Assembly: GCA_036898135.1 (NCBI GenBank)
Contig: JBAHVR010000308.1
Location: 582,001-646,000 of the forward strand
Direction of reading: 5' to 3'
From: Oncomelania hupensis
Taxonomy: Eukaryota; Mollusca; Gastropoda; Littorinimorpha; Pomatiopsidae
DNA: 64,000 bases
Part shown: positions 31,811 to 43,006 of the stretch, one piece after another
How the letters are laid out: every line of letters begins with the position of its first letter
Numbering within the stretch: position 1 is the stretch's first letter
Made by a program: the position numbers and the translations under genes
Notes under the pieces: model-generated
Database searches by the model: none
Told to the model about the DNA's origin: nothing
The model's input: the letters and a program-made list of their open reading frames with translations, nothing else

Positions 31811-34755
31811 TTGGGCACCGCCAGGTCTTTTTTGACCAAGATACACTACATGATGACACTATCCACTAATTCCATACCGGATCGGTCGTCGCCTGGTTCA
31901 AGGACCGCGCCTTCCGTTGGCCACCAGGACGGAGGTGTTAAGTATGCTACTGATGGACAACTTAGCAAGATCCGCACGAGAAACAACATCATCATAGGTA
32001 CCTGGAATGTCAGGACCCTAACTGCGGAAGGAAAATTAGAAGAACTGGCCCACGAGCTGGACCACTATCGATGGAACGTTCTAGGCATCAGCGAACTGCG
32101 CTGGAAAGGCCTAGGTGAAACAACGACCGACAAATGTCACAAGCTCTATTTCAGCGGTAGAGGTGACAGGCACGAACACGGCGTTGGATTCTTGGTCCAC
32201 AAGAACATTCTAGCCACTGTCATGGGTTGCCGCCCAGTCTCCAGTAGACTGATTACCATCCGCCTGAGAGCAGCCCCTTTCAACATCACCATCATCCAGG
32301 CCTATGACCCAACATCACACTATGACGACAGCGAAGTGGAGGATTTTTATGAAAATCTACAGGCGGTCCTTGACCAAGTGCCGAAGAAGGACATAGTCAT
32401 AGTGCAAGACGACTGGAATGAGAAGGTTGGCCAAGATGCACACCACAACTGGGGAGACACATGTGGACCCCACTGCAACAACGAGACAAATGACAGAGGT
32501 CTGAGACTCTTGGAGTTTGCCAGATACAACAATCTGGTACTGGCAAGCACGCTTGGTCTCCACAAAAACTCCAGACGATGGACATAGCACAGTCCTGGAA
32601 GGGAGCATCACAACCAGATAGACTACATCATGGTCCAGAAACGCTTCAGATCAAGCATCAACATTGGCAGGACACGCACTTTTCCAGGAGCAGACATCGG
32701 AAGTGACCACGATCTCCTGATGATGTCTTTCCGGCTCCACTTGAAGAGAGTAAATACAGCAAATTGCACTAGACTGAAGTTCGACCTGGACAAACTGCAA
32801 GACCCGGAGGTGGCAGAACTATTTCAGGCCACAATTGGAGGGAAATTTTCACCACTGCTCATTCTGGGGGCTGGTGAAATAGATGTCAACACCATGACCA
32901 CCTTCAACTCAGATGTGACAGATGCCGCACTGAGATCCTTGGCAAGCACAGACCAAAGAAGAAGCCGTGGATCACACCTGAACTTTTGGATCTGTGTGAT
33001 AAACGACGAGAGATTTTAAAAAAAAGAAGAAAAAGAACACCTCACAGGGAGCTGATGTCTACCGAAAAATCAACAATGACTGTGAAGCTGCTGACAAGTG
33101 TCAAACAGCCCAAAGTCTCCACGATCCAAACAAGTCTGGCATTTGCCTTACAGAAGAACAAGAAGTCTTGGACAGATGGACAGAGTACTGCTCTGACCTT
33201 TACAACCATACACCAAATAGAGACCCATCAGTTCTAGCATGTCCCGAGAACAGAGAAGAAGAAATCCTCCCAATTCTCCGGGAAGAAGTTGAGGCAGCAG
33301 TGCAATCGTTAAAGAAAGGGAAGTTAGCAGGAGTGGACAACATATCCGTGGAACTGCTACAAGCAGGAGGAGAAGCGATAATTGATGCCCTTACCATTAT
33401 CTGTAACAAGATCTGGCAGAGTGGGGAGTGGCCTATACCATGGACCAAGTCGCTTGTCATCACTCTTCCCAAAAAGGTAACCTTCAGGAGTGTGAAAATT
33501 ACCGCACCATCAGCCTCATCAGCCATCCCAGCAAGGTCCTTCTGAAAATAATACTAAACAGGTTGAAACTCCAAGCTGAACAAATCATAGCTGAAGAACA
33601 AGCAGGATTCAGGGCAGGGCGAAGTACCACTGAACAGATTTTCAACCTCAGAATAATCTGTGAGAAATACCTACAGCACCAACAACATCTATATCATGTG
33701 TTCATAGACTTCAAGAAGGCGTTTGACCGAGTCTGGAGTGCAGCTCTATGGGCAACAATGAACGTGTACCACATCAGCCCTAAAATTATTGAAATCATCA
33801 AAAGCCTGTATGACAAGGCTACCAGTGCAGTCCTCCACAACAGCGCCATCGGGAACAGGTTCAGAACAACAATCGCTGTGCGTCAAGGATGCCTACTCTC
33901 TCCAACACTCTTCAACATCTTCCTAAAGCGCATCATGTCAGATGCTCTTGAAGATCATGAAGGCACAGCCAGGGATAGGGGGTAGATCAATCTCCAATAT
34001 TCGTTTTGCGGATGACATTGATGGGATGGCTGGAGAGGAACAAGAACTTGAACAGCTGGTACAGAGGCTTGACACCACCTCCAGAGCTTATGGAATGGAA
34101 ATAAGTGCAGAGAAGACCAAACAACACCAATGGCATCAACACGGACATCAAAGTCCAAAGCCAATCCCTCAACACAGTGCATAGCTTCAAATATTTAGGA
34201 GCCATTGTATCGGACAATGGGTCCCGACAGAAAGTCCTCTCCAGGATCGCACAAACAACTGCTGCCTTGACAAGGTTGAAGCCCATTTGGAAAGAAAGGA
34301 CCATCAGTCCACATACCAAAGTAAGATTGCTGCGCTCCCTTGTCATCTCCATCTTCCTTTATGCTTGCGAAGCATGGCCCCTCACAACAGATCTCCAACG
34401 AAGAATACAAACCATGGAGATGAGGTGCTACAGAAGACTTCTGGGCATTTCCTATACCCAACACATCACCAACGACGACGTTCGACAGACCATCACACAA
34501 GCCATTGGACAACACGATGACCTGCTCACAGTGGTGAAGAAACGGAAACTCCGATGGTATGGCCACGTCACCAGATCATCAGGCCTTGCAAAGACTATTC
34601 TGCAAAAGCACAGTGCAAGGAGGTAGAAGAGGGAGACCGAAAAAGAGGTGGGAGGACAACATTCGAGAATGGACTGGTTTGACACTGAGCGAAGCCATCA
34701 GGGCTGCTGAGGACAGAGAAAGATGGAGTATGCTGGTTAAACGATAATCTGTGGT
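31811..34755 (+). pseudogene. RTE endonuclease-reverse transcriptase, inactivated
   Basis: A 258-codon open frame at 31811-32587 holds the endonuclease: IIGTWNVRTL, ELRWKG, QDDWNEKVGQD. A TAG near 32586, small deletions in the linker (about 33005 and 33078) and a shift near 33475 follow. RT motifs DFKKAFDRVWSAALWATM near 33705 and RQGCLLSPTLFNIFLK near 33880 are clear; the FADDIDGMAG Asp pair is near 34010 in another frame. A deletion near 34115 and a final shift near 34605 complete the decay. Confidence 0.85.
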
Positions 34756-34775
34756 GCCCCTACGACCTCCGTGTT

Positions 34776-34836
34776 TATTGATTGATTTATTGTTGCTTTA
34801 GGTCCAGCGGACTCTTCCGAGCCAAATCAGGACCGG
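34776..34836 (-). mobile_element. 61-bp hairpin retroposon
   Basis: Same module as 13188-13250, inserted in the RTE 3' end. GACCTCCGTGTT at 34764-34775 and 34837-34848 is a 12-bp target duplication. In minus-strand sense the 34-nt hairpin module is followed by a tail of CAATAAATCAATCAATA type. Confidence 0.85.
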
Positions 34837-34856
34837 GACCTCCGTGTTACGGGACA

Positions 34857-34858
<2 letters not shown>

Positions 34859-34943
<85 letters not shown>
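34859..34943. repeat. (AT)n microsatellite
   Basis: About 85 bp of alternating AT at the position of the RTE tail, probably expanded from GGATATATA. Confidence 0.95.
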
Positions 34944-34944
<1 letters not shown>

Positions 34945-35266
34945 TTTTTTAAAATATATAAATTGGTGTGATATTTGCGAAAATGTCATCTGAACGTCGT
35001 GCCAAAAGTTATATACAGCGTCTGCTATAAACAGACCACGGGAGATAATTATGTGTCAGTGGTCTCAAGTGACGCAAAAGAACGCTCTCTGGGACTTTTA
35101 TTAATTACGCTGTGATGCTCTCTTGGACTGCAATAACTTTTAAAGTTGTTTATGTTTACCAGAGAGATTTCTACTCAATAACGTGGAATCATAAACTCGT
35201 CTATGATCACACAATCTAGTGTAAAGGTTGTCTTTAATTATTGTTTATGGCATAGAAAATACTTAC

Positions 35267-35454
35267 ATTGTCAACACTTCTTTCTCTGCCAGCCGTTTGT
35301 GAACCTCGCAGAACTCTGTCCCACGTCGCAACAAATGCCATGCTCGCATTAAAGTCTTGTGTTCCTTTGAACTTGTTCACGTATTTATTTATAGGGTTGA
35401 AAATCTGTTCTCTTATGGTTGCATTATTTTTTTCATGAAGGTTGTAAAACACAT
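35267..35454 (-). CDS. Candidate host exon, 62 codons, unidentified
   Basis: On the minus strand ATTTATTTTGCAG precedes the exon and a consensus donor GTAAGT follows it at 35266. The exon is 188 bp: two bases of a split codon plus 62 codons ending exactly at the donor. The translation (VFYNLHEKNNATIREQIFNP, then INKYVNKFKGTQDFNASMAF, then a WDRVLRGSQ segment) looks like a helical, globular protein. The charged helix with an IREQI-NPINKY pattern resembles BAR/F-BAR coiled coils, but I would not assign it. It is flanked by repeats on both sides. Confidence 0.4.
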
Positions 35455-35497
35455 CTGCAAAATAAATTAGGTGGTTTATTGAGTTAGTCACTGTTTA

Positions 35498-35534
35498 TAG
35501 GGCCCAGCGGACTGCAAAGAGTCGAATCAGGACC
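35498..35534 (-). mobile_element. Third, older copy of the hairpin retroposon
   Basis: Reverse complement starts GGTCCTGATTCGACTC and ends with GTCCGCTGGGCC. It starts at the same base as the copies at 13249 and 34834. The inner stem is GACT/AGTC here. Tail and target duplication are no longer clear. Confidence 0.6.
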
Positions 35535-35539
35535 ACAAC

Positions 35540-36090
35540 TTGGTTGAAAGAGGGCTCACCCCTGATCCGTATAAAATATCTGCTGAGACAACTCTAATGG
35601 TAGCGAAAGTGTCCATGGACGTTAATCTACACAACTCAACTCAAACTCAACTCTAATGGTAATACCGAAGGCCGGTCAATTTACAAAAGAAAGCATCCCA
35701 TGGAGAGGACGCTGAGGCTGCAAATTAGTGTACATGTGCTACAGTTCAGTTTATATATCTTTTCTGTCACATAAACAAAAAATACAAATTCAAAATACAA
35801 AAATATAAATAAAAGAAATAACGAATGAAAAAAAAAGTGCCGATCCAGAGTGGCTATATGGTGTTATGGCGGGCGAATTTGTGTAATTGTGGTGGCTGTA
35901 CTGCTTGAACGAACTTTTAATGTGTTTTTATACAGCCGGGAACATCTGCTCCATATCAAGACATCATATTGTGAGTACAGGCCGTCATTTCTTTTCAGTT
36001 CAGATGATCTCATTGTGATTGACTCTAATAGCTGCTGGGCCATAGAACCTCACGCCACACGCTACACGCGTCGACGAGTGTGAGGAGAAA
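35540..36090. other. No recognisable gene
   Basis: AT-rich spacer with a short direct repeat (ACTCTAATGGTA at about 35590 and 35652). The gypsy fragment starts near 36090. Confidence 0.5.
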
Positions 36091-36220
36091 TCTGTTCCGC
36101 TATTGGCAGTGGTCCTAGGCTACTATGTCTACTGAGACTTGCTGGAATGGCACGCCGACTACTACTGATGGTCCTAAGGTAACTGGTACGGTTTGATGGC
36201 GCGGTGAATATCGTTGACAT
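36090..36220 (-). pseudogene. Gypsy integrase core start, downstream of the LINE insert
   Basis: Minus-strand reading gives a VPVTLGPSVVVGVPFQ-type segment and VSVDIVG, the start of the integrase core with its first catalytic Asp. It matches 48990-49060 of the complete element. It is the direct continuation of 39282-39493, separated only by the LINE at 36221-39271. The reading is lost at about 36095, so the rest of integrase and all of RT are absent. Confidence 0.7.
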
Positions 36221-36457
36221 TAAGATAAGATAAGATAAGATAAGATAAGACAACTTTATTATCTTTTACAAGAAATTACATTGTGGTGTACAATTACAAT
36301 CAACAAGGAATAAACATCACAATAATAATAACAACAATCATAATGACAATGAGGATAAAAATGCACAGTCACATATGAATAGAATTACACTTATGCATGC
36401 TAACATTAAAAAAAAAAAAAAAAAAAAAAATGTGAAATGAGATTATTTTGGGCAAAC

Positions 36458-36508
<51 letters not shown>

Positions 36509-39271
36509 CATTTATTAAGTAATGAGACAGCCTTTGGAATAAAACTGTTTTTCATTCTGAGAGTTCTGACCCTTGGTGTTTGGTAGCGCCTTCCAGAAGG
36601 CAGGAGCTGGAAGTGGTGCGCAAGCACATGAGTGCTATCCAGAACAAAGCAAATAGCTTTCCGCACAACACGTCTTTCATACAACACCTGCAGACTCTCT
36701 TGTTTCACTCCCACAACCCTCCCACAGACGTTCACTACTCGATCCAGAATACGTTTGTTTTTTACACACAAACTTCCATACCAGCAGATAAAAGAAAAGG
36801 TAAGAACGGACTCAATAAAAGAAGAGTAAAAGGTCTGAAGGATGCGGCTACTGACTTGGAGATTTCGAAGTTTTTGAAGGCAGTAAATTCTAGACTGACA
36901 TTTTTTGTGTATGGCCTGGGTGTTTGCAGTGAAGTTCAGTTTCTCGTCAATGATGGTTCCCAGGTATTTGTATTGGGTGACTCTCTCGACTGTAACACCA
37001 TCAATGACAAGGTCTGGAATGAGAGTGTTGTTTTTACGAAAGTCAATGACCAGTTCCTTAGTTTTCTTGACATTTAAGTCCAGATAGTTTTGTTTGCACC
37101 AGGAGCTGAACCTATCAACTGCAGAGAAATACACAGCATTTGAATTGGACAGGTCCACAAGGGCAGAGTCATCCGAGTACTTTATGACCGGTGAGGCATC
37201 AGTTCCTCTGCAGTCGTTTGTGTAGAGCGTGAAAAGTACCGGAGAAAGAACCGTACCCTGAGGAGCTCCTGTGGACGTTTGTTTGAGAGATGAGACAGCA
37301 GAGTGAAAGCGGACAACCTGAGATCTGGACACAAGGAAGTGAATGATCCACAGGACGAGTCTAGGAGGGACAGTGTAAGACAAAAGCTTCTGAGCCATGA
37401 GGTGTGGCTGTATGGTATTGAAAGCAGAAGAAAAGTCTATAAATAGAATGCGGACAAAGGAACCAGAGGTCTCTAAGTGATCATACGCATTGTGGAGAAG
37501 CGTCAGAGTAGCGTCGTCGGTACTACGATTGGGTTTGTATGCAAATTGAAGAGGATCAGTGAAAGGCTGAGTGTGACAAAGAAGACGAGAGAGAAGAATC
37601 CGTTCGAGACATTTCATAGCTATGGATGTCAGGGCAACAGGGCGATAGTCGTTGAGTTCTTTGGGTTTACTGTTTTTGGGCACGGGACAGATGATAGAGT
37701 GTTTCCATACACTAGGTACAACACAATCCCTGACTGACCACGAGAATAGCTGACTGAATACTAAGCACAACTGTGCAGCGCACCACTTCAAGGTCCTACC
37801 CCCTATACCATCAGGGCCAGTGGCCTTTCTCAGATTCAGTCTTTTAAACATGGACTCAACTGTGGCACCATCGATCTCAAAGTCAGCATCACCATCAACC
37901 ACGTCTTGTTCTAAACGAGAAATAATATCATCAACGTCGTCTTTTGTGTCATCGCGTTCAAAACGGCAGTAGAATGAATTTAGTTCTTCTGACATTTTAA
38001 TTCGGGTTTCAAAAGGAAGGTCACAGTTAGTTGACTTCAGCTTCGCTTGACCGGACAGAGTTTTCAACCCCTTCCATGCATCAGCCAGGTTACCACGCTC
38101 GAACTGTGATTCTACCTTTTCCTTATATTGCCGTTTAGCATCCTGAATTTCCTTTCTTAGTTTTGCTTGAACACGCCTGCGTTCAGCTTTATCATTAGTT
38201 TGAAATGCAATTTTCTTTTCGTTTAGCGTGGTTTTGAGTGACTTTGAGACCCAAGGTTTGTTATTTGGAAATATTTTTATAGTTTTGGTAGGGATGACAG
38301 TATCCTCGCAGAATTTAATATAGTCAGAAATAACATCAGCAGCTTCATTTACACCATCACTAGATTCCAAAAACATGTTCCAGTCAGTACAGTCAAAACA
38401 TCCTTGTAACTGTTCAATGCTTTCAGAAGACCAAACTTTTACTGTTTTCTTTACAATGGGTTGTGATCTGATTTTAGGCAGGTAAGATGGAATGAGATGG
38501 ACACAATCGTGATCAGATTTACCAACAGATGGAAGTACAAAGGATTTATAGGCATCAGGAATGTTGCCATATAGACGATCAATGGTATTGTTTTGACGAG
38601 TGGGGATAGACACATACTGATGAAATGAGGGTAAACAAGTGCACAAGTCACAGCTATTGAAATCTCCTGCAATAAAGTTAGGTGCATCAGGGGAGATCAT
38701 TTGTAGCTCATGGACGACATCGGCGATCTGGGTCGCGGCACGTGCGGGGTTAGCATGGGGAGGTGTGTAGATAACCGTGACAAAGATTTGACCGAACTCA
38801 CGCGGCAGGTAGCGAGGACGCAGTGACACTGCTAGAAGGTCAAGGTCGCGTGTGTTCAACTGTTTTCGCACCGTTACATTTGCACTGTTACACCAGCGTT
38901 GATTGACATACAGGCATACGCCACCCCCCGACTGTTTGCCACTGATCTCAAAATCTCTGTCAGATCTAAACGGTGCACCAAAACCATCAATCGCTACGCT
39001 TTCATCGTCAATCTTATTACAAAACCAGGTTTCAGATATACACAACAGACACGCATCCCTAAATTCAGACATGTAACTAGTATAGGCCTGTAGTTCTTCA
39101 AAATTCAAATTGTTAGATTGAGGCCTAATGGAGCGGGCGTTGGTCACGATCATAGAGGGTAGTGGTGGACAGTGTTTATTTCTTCTAAGTCTTCTTTTCA
39201 CTCCTCCTCGCTTTCCTTTTTTGCTCTTCTTTCTTCGCTTCTTTCGTTCATTGTCGATAGTGTCTTTGATT
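36221..39271 (-). mobile_element. Jockey-superfamily LINE (CR1/L2/Rex1-like), slightly 5'-truncated
   Basis: TCGTTGACATT at 36211-36221 and 39272-39282 is an 11-bp target duplication in the gypsy integrase. The 3' end carries a (TAAGA)n tail at 36221-36250. A 3' UTR contains a poly-A run at 36411-36430 and a (CA)n run at 36461-36505. The coding frame stays open up to the 5' target duplication, so the element lost its 5' UTR and perhaps ORF1. Confidence 0.9.
36508..39201 (-). CDS. LINE ORF2: endonuclease-reverse transcriptase, intact 897 codons
   Basis: The endonuclease shows TNARSIRPQSNNL (residues about 20), ISETWF (about 56), IAGDFNSCDL (about 170) and GKSDHDCVHL (about 230). The RT shows PVPKNSKPKELNDYRPVALT, LFIDFSSAFNTIQPHL, TGAPQGTVLSPVLFTLYTND, and the catalytic box KYSDDSALV, with Ser where Ala is usual. 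A C-terminal region follows to the stop at 36508. No frame break is seen. The frame continues open upstream of the first Met through a Lys/Arg-rich segment to the target duplication, so the true N terminus is missing or lies there. The enzyme would nick DNA and reverse-transcribe its own RNA at the nick. Confidence 0.92.
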
Positions 39272-39281
39272 TCGTTGACAT

Positions 39282-39595
39282 TGATGACAAGATTTCACGT
39301 ACCGCTTGACATCTTCCGTGATTCCTGGCCAAAAGTAGTGTGCGCTGATCTTCTGTACTGTGGCACCAATCCCCATGTTTCTGCTGAGTGGCATGCAGTG
39401 GCCTAATTCTAGTACTTGGGTTCGAAGGGTGGCTGGCAGTACTAGTTGAGTGTGAGCTTCATCTCCTTGCCGATGTAGAACTCCGTCTTCCATGTAGAAG
39501 TCTCCTTTGTGCGGGTGTGTGTGCGCCTTCGGTAGCTTCTGAAAGCACTTGGCTATCGAGGCGTCCGCTTTCTGTCCTGTTTTGATCTCTTCGAG
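39282..39595 (-). pseudogene. Gypsy integrase zinc-binding region
   Basis: LGHCMPLSRNMGIGATVQKI then YFWPGITEDV and YVKSCHQCQR give the His-His-Cys-Cys finger of integrase. It is nearly the same as the complete element at 49080-49190. The LINE insertion follows directly. A frameshift lies between this piece and the gag-protease frame at 39596. Confidence 0.75.
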
Positions 39596-40750
39596 TCATG
39601 GATTCGGGGCTAACTCGGGCTGGAGTGGTTGGGTTTTAGCTTGGGCCCTGGTTTGCACTGCAGCTATCTCTACAGTTGTAGGGGGCGTGCCTAAAAACAC
39701 ATACCTACATCTCAGCACTAGATCATACAGGGGTTTCTGTAAAACTGCTGCTTGGATCCGTCCTGTGAGGTATCTGCTCTCTACTTCTATCCAAGCTATC
39801 GGGCAAGTGGTCGTCGGTTTCGTCAAGTCTGCTCCTTGTAGTTCGACTGTCTTGTCCGTCAAGTCCGCGCGCGATACCAGAGACTCGCAAACTATCGCGG
39901 CGTATGATAGACCTGTGTCATACAGACAGTTCGCTTCTTTACCGTTGACCTTGACCGTGTCTGTCACCGATGGGTGATCTCCGATAGCGTGTGGCCGGCT
40001 TTCGCGATCCTCCCTACGTTGTGCTGCCAACTTGAAACATTCCGCGGTGGAGTGATTATTTCTGTTGCAGAACGAGCAATACCATCTCTGTTCTGCGGGA
40101 CCTCTTTTACCGAATTCCGCGATGGGTCCTCTATTTTGCCCAGGTCTTGGGTGAGTCGGCCGATTCGCAGTGCGCTCGTCCCGGTGAGGGCTTTGTTTTG
40201 GAAACTCTTTTCCGTTAGGCTTTAGTTCTCGCCTGAAGCTCTTGGCTTCTCCGTGTGCGGCCACGTACCTACCTGCGACCTTGACCAGATCATCCAGCCT
40301 TTCCGCGCCCTGCTCTACTGAGAATGTTTTCAGCTCTGGGGACACGGTCTCTCGTTGCTGTTCCCACACTAATAGTGCGGTCAGTCCGTCATACGTCTTC
40401 TCAGGGGCTGACTGGCTAACCCACTTATCCAGCAGTGTGGACAGACGATCTGAGAACTGCGCGTAACTTTCATCTTTAATTCTCTGATTGGTGCGGAATT
40501 TTTGCCGGTAGCATTTTCCTGTGAGTTCGAATCCCGTTAGGAGTGCCTCTTTTACTCTGTCATAGTCAGTCGCTCTGTCAGTCAGTAGCTTACTGTAGGT
40601 GTCATATGCTTTTCCTCTAAGCCCTTGACTAAGCATAAAAGCCCAATGGATATGTTCCAGCTTGTACTCTGCTGCTAGGCGCTCAAACCTAGTTAGATAG
40701 AGATCTAGACCTTCTTCTCTTTCGTTGAATGGCTCAAGTGGAAACGACAT
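39596..40750 (-). CDS. Gypsy gag-protease, 384 codons
   Basis: The capsid-like region starts MSFPLEPFNEREEGLDLYLT and contains GLRGKAYDTYSKL. A zinc knuckle WYCSFCNRNNHSTAECFK (residues about 222-240) follows, then a protease with the active site CLYDTGLSYAAIV (about 276) and the FLG-ATRAQAK linker. It aligns along its length with residues 230-600 of the complete element at 48398-51217. It is preceded by a coiled-coil gag part in another frame at 40753-41163. The element is dead because of frameshifts, the LINE insert and loss of RT. Confidence 0.8.
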   Translation of the reverse strand: MSFPLEPFNEREEGLDLYLTRFERLAAEYKLEHIHWAFMLSQGLRGKAYDTYSKLLTDRATDYDRVKEALLTGFELTGKCYRQKFRTNQRIKDESYAQFSDRLSTLLDKWVSQSAPEKTYDGLTALLVWEQQRETVSPELKTFSVEQGAERLDDLVKVAGRYVAAHGEAKSFRRELKPNGKEFPKQSPHRDERTANRPTHPRPGQNRGPIAEFGKRGPAEQRWYCSFCNRNNHSTAECFKLAAQRREDRESRPHAIGDHPSVTDTVKVNGKEANCLYDTGLSYAAIVCESLVSRADLTDKTVELQGADLTKPTTTCPIAWIEVESRYLTGRIQAAVLQKPLYDLVLRCRYVFLGTPPTTVEIAAVQTRAQAKTQPLQPELAPNP

Positions 40751-40752
40751 AC

Positions 40753-41163
40753 CTAGTACGGGGTTTTGGGGCTACATCTAGTTGATCTGAGTTGGAAGGG
40801 GTTGTGGCAGAACTTGAAGGGGCCTAATCTCCTCAATTCCAACTCATGCTGTCTGTCTCGTTCTTTTTCTGCCCGCTCAAAATCCAATCGCCTAACTTCT
40901 GCTTCTCTCTCTGCTTCTCTCTCTGCTGCTCTCTCTGCTGCTTCTATTTCTAGTTTCTTCTGTTCTCTCTCTGCTTCTATTTCTAGTTTCTTCTGTCCTG
41001 CTTCCATTTTATTCTGTTTTCTCTCTGCTGCTCTCTCTGACTTCGCCTCCTGCTTCTCCCCTTCTGTATTGATATACGCAATTAAATCTGCTCCTGCTAA
41101 GTGTAATGATTCTCCTAATTCCTTGAAGCGCAATCTCAAGGCTACTGGGTCTGACATTGTCAA
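40753..41163 (-). CDS. Gypsy gag N-terminal coiled coil
   Basis: Starts MTMSDPVALRLRFKELGESL. A long Glu/Lys/Arg-rich helix from residue about 40 to 115 (QKKLEIEAEREQKKLEIEAA) corresponds to the repeat-bearing coiled coil of the complete element at 50700-51100. It ends in an altered frame just before the capsid-like region at 40750. Confidence 0.75.
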   Translation of the reverse strand: MTMSDPVALRLRFKELGESLHLAGADLIAYINTEGEKQEAKSERAAERKQNKMEAGQKKLEIEAEREQKKLEIEAAERAAEREAEREAEVRRLDFERAEKERDRQHELELRRLGPFKFCHNPFQLRSTRCSPKTPY

Positions 41164-41535
41164 AAGAGTCTATGGCCAACCTCTGAATCATGCGGAATAC
41201 AAAAACACTAGCAATATGGCAATTCAATAAAAATAATGCAAAGACAACAAAATTCGTAATCAACAATAGAATAAAACAAGAGTCAAATGGCATACAATAG
41301 CTACTTAAGCAAAACCTGAAAAGGAACTATGCAACATACAAGCACAAAAAGAATTGAAGCAAAAAACAGTTTTTAGAAAATATGGTGCACCAACACTGTC
41401 TTCTATACTACACTGACAACTATTCTAAGTTATATTCTAGCACTATTATTTTTATCCTATCCTATTGTACACAGATCCTGTTATACCCAGTTCCTATTAT
41501 GCACAGATCCTGGCAAGGCTTGCCAATTATGATCT

Positions 41536-41790
41536 GACGGTGGGTCTATTGTTGCTGGGCTCTGCACAATGGATTGCTATTACCCACTCGTCGTTCGTCT
41601 GCGGGGATCGGCTAGTAAATCACCCTATGACTAATCTTAATAAATTTATAAGTTTGGCCCGGTCTGTGTTAGGATGGGGTTACAAAGATAGGGAGAAAAG
41701 TGTAAAGATTCACTGTTATATAGTTAAGAGACGAACAGTTTTCTAAGTCCGAGGTCCGATGGAATCTGAATAATAGTTATTTTATTGATT
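41536..41790 (-). mobile_element. LTR piece, family A, of the gypsy at 36090-41163
   Basis: Plus-strand TGACGGTGGGTCTATTGTTG and CTGGGCTCTGCACAATGG are the reverse of the 3' end of family A LTRs. TTCTAAGTCCGAGGTCC at 41742 matches the reverse of 56180-56210. The LTR is internally deleted. Lying upstream of gag in the same orientation, it is probably the remains of the 5' LTR. Confidence 0.6.
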
Positions 41791-41809
41791 ACTGTCTGAT
41801 AGATCTGTT

Positions 41810-41971
41810 GCAAATAATTTACAATTATCTTGCAAGTTTGGTTGTGATAGATAAAACTGGTTCCCAGTAATTAGTCACTTCAAAGTTGGACAGATCCAAC
41901 GTGTTTCACGGCAATGGTCGATTCAGCCCCGATGCTGGAATCTTGTGTAACTTGAATTCATTATCCATGCA

Positions 41972-41972
<1 letters not shown>
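41810..41972 (+). repeat. Second copy of the unclassified repeat
   Basis: Matches 26560-26670 (GGTTGTGATAGATAAA and following). Confidence 0.45.

Positions 41973-42035
<63 letters not shown>
41973..42035. repeat. (TAA)n microsatellite, L2 tail
   Basis: About 63 bp of TAA at the 3' end of the minus-strand L2-like LINE. In the fragment at 26240 the same end reads GTTATTATG, so the run grew from the element's own terminal sequence. Confidence 0.85.
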
Positions 42036-42036
<1 letters not shown>

Positions 42037-43006
42037 GTAGGCTTATATAGCGCGATACCCCAGCTCAGGGCTGGGCTCACCGCTCTTAACATAGGATATA
42101 TCTTTAGAACAAACATAAACAATAAAACAGGGTATGCAAGCATTCACACCAACCGTACTCACAAAGGCATACAAGGGAACAACAACAAATGCAATACACT
42201 ACACATGCATAATAAAACAAACAAAGAAACAAAAAAAATATTAATACAATGGCATATTAAATAATAATAAGATTCACCCTATAGAATTTAAAATATAACA
42301 AAAAAATTGTTACATCTAACAATGGTTAATTAATACAATGATCGGATAAAAAGACAAGACCCGACCCATCACTATTGCAGAAATAAAATAGTATTAATAA
42401 CGTAATGTAGAAACTAATGCAAAAATCATTAAATAAAATTAATTAGATAGATCTAAATATACAGACTATTTACATGTCAAGCCATGGACGTCACCCCACC
42501 GGCATCCGTCATCAGTCGGAGGGTAAGAGTCAATCAGGATAATACAGTTGGAAGAGATGGGTCTTGAGTGCGTTTTTCAAGGCCTGGATGTTCGGTATGT
42601 TGCGGATGTGTGGTGGGAGAGAATTCCATTGCTTGGGAGCGCAGAAAGAGAAAGATCGTTCACCGTATGTCTTAGTGCGTGTCTTGGGAACAGAAAGAAT
42701 GCGCGCATCTGCAGAGGAGCGAAGCTGTCGAGAGGGTGAGTAGACAGTTAGAAGATCAGTAAGATAGGAATGGCAGGAGTCAGAGAAGAAGTTGTGGCAG
42801 AGAGTGGACAGTTTGTAGTCGATGCGGGCTTGAACAGGGAGCCAGTGAAGAGAGTGGAGAAGTGGAGTGATGTGATCGCGCTTTTTTGCCTTAAGAACTA
42901 ACCTAGCAGCAGTTTTGGACCCTTTGCAGTTTATCGATAAAGTGTTTATGTGAACCTGACAAAAGAGATTTGCAATAGTCTAGGCGAGAGAGAACGATGG
43001 CACAGA

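Larger units (their letters stand above)
31604..34858 (+). mobile_element. RTE-clade LINE, copy E, after the solo LTR
   Basis: Continues from 30056. It carries the 5' region, endonuclease, linker, RT and the GYGT-type 3' end. The normal GGATA tail is replaced by an 85-bp (AT)n run that begins within the last GGATAT. A 61-bp hairpin retroposon is inserted at 34776-34836. Confidence 0.9.

Noticed and set aside
41961..42143. Poly-Leu minus-strand frame
   Set aside because: Produced by the (TAA)n run.
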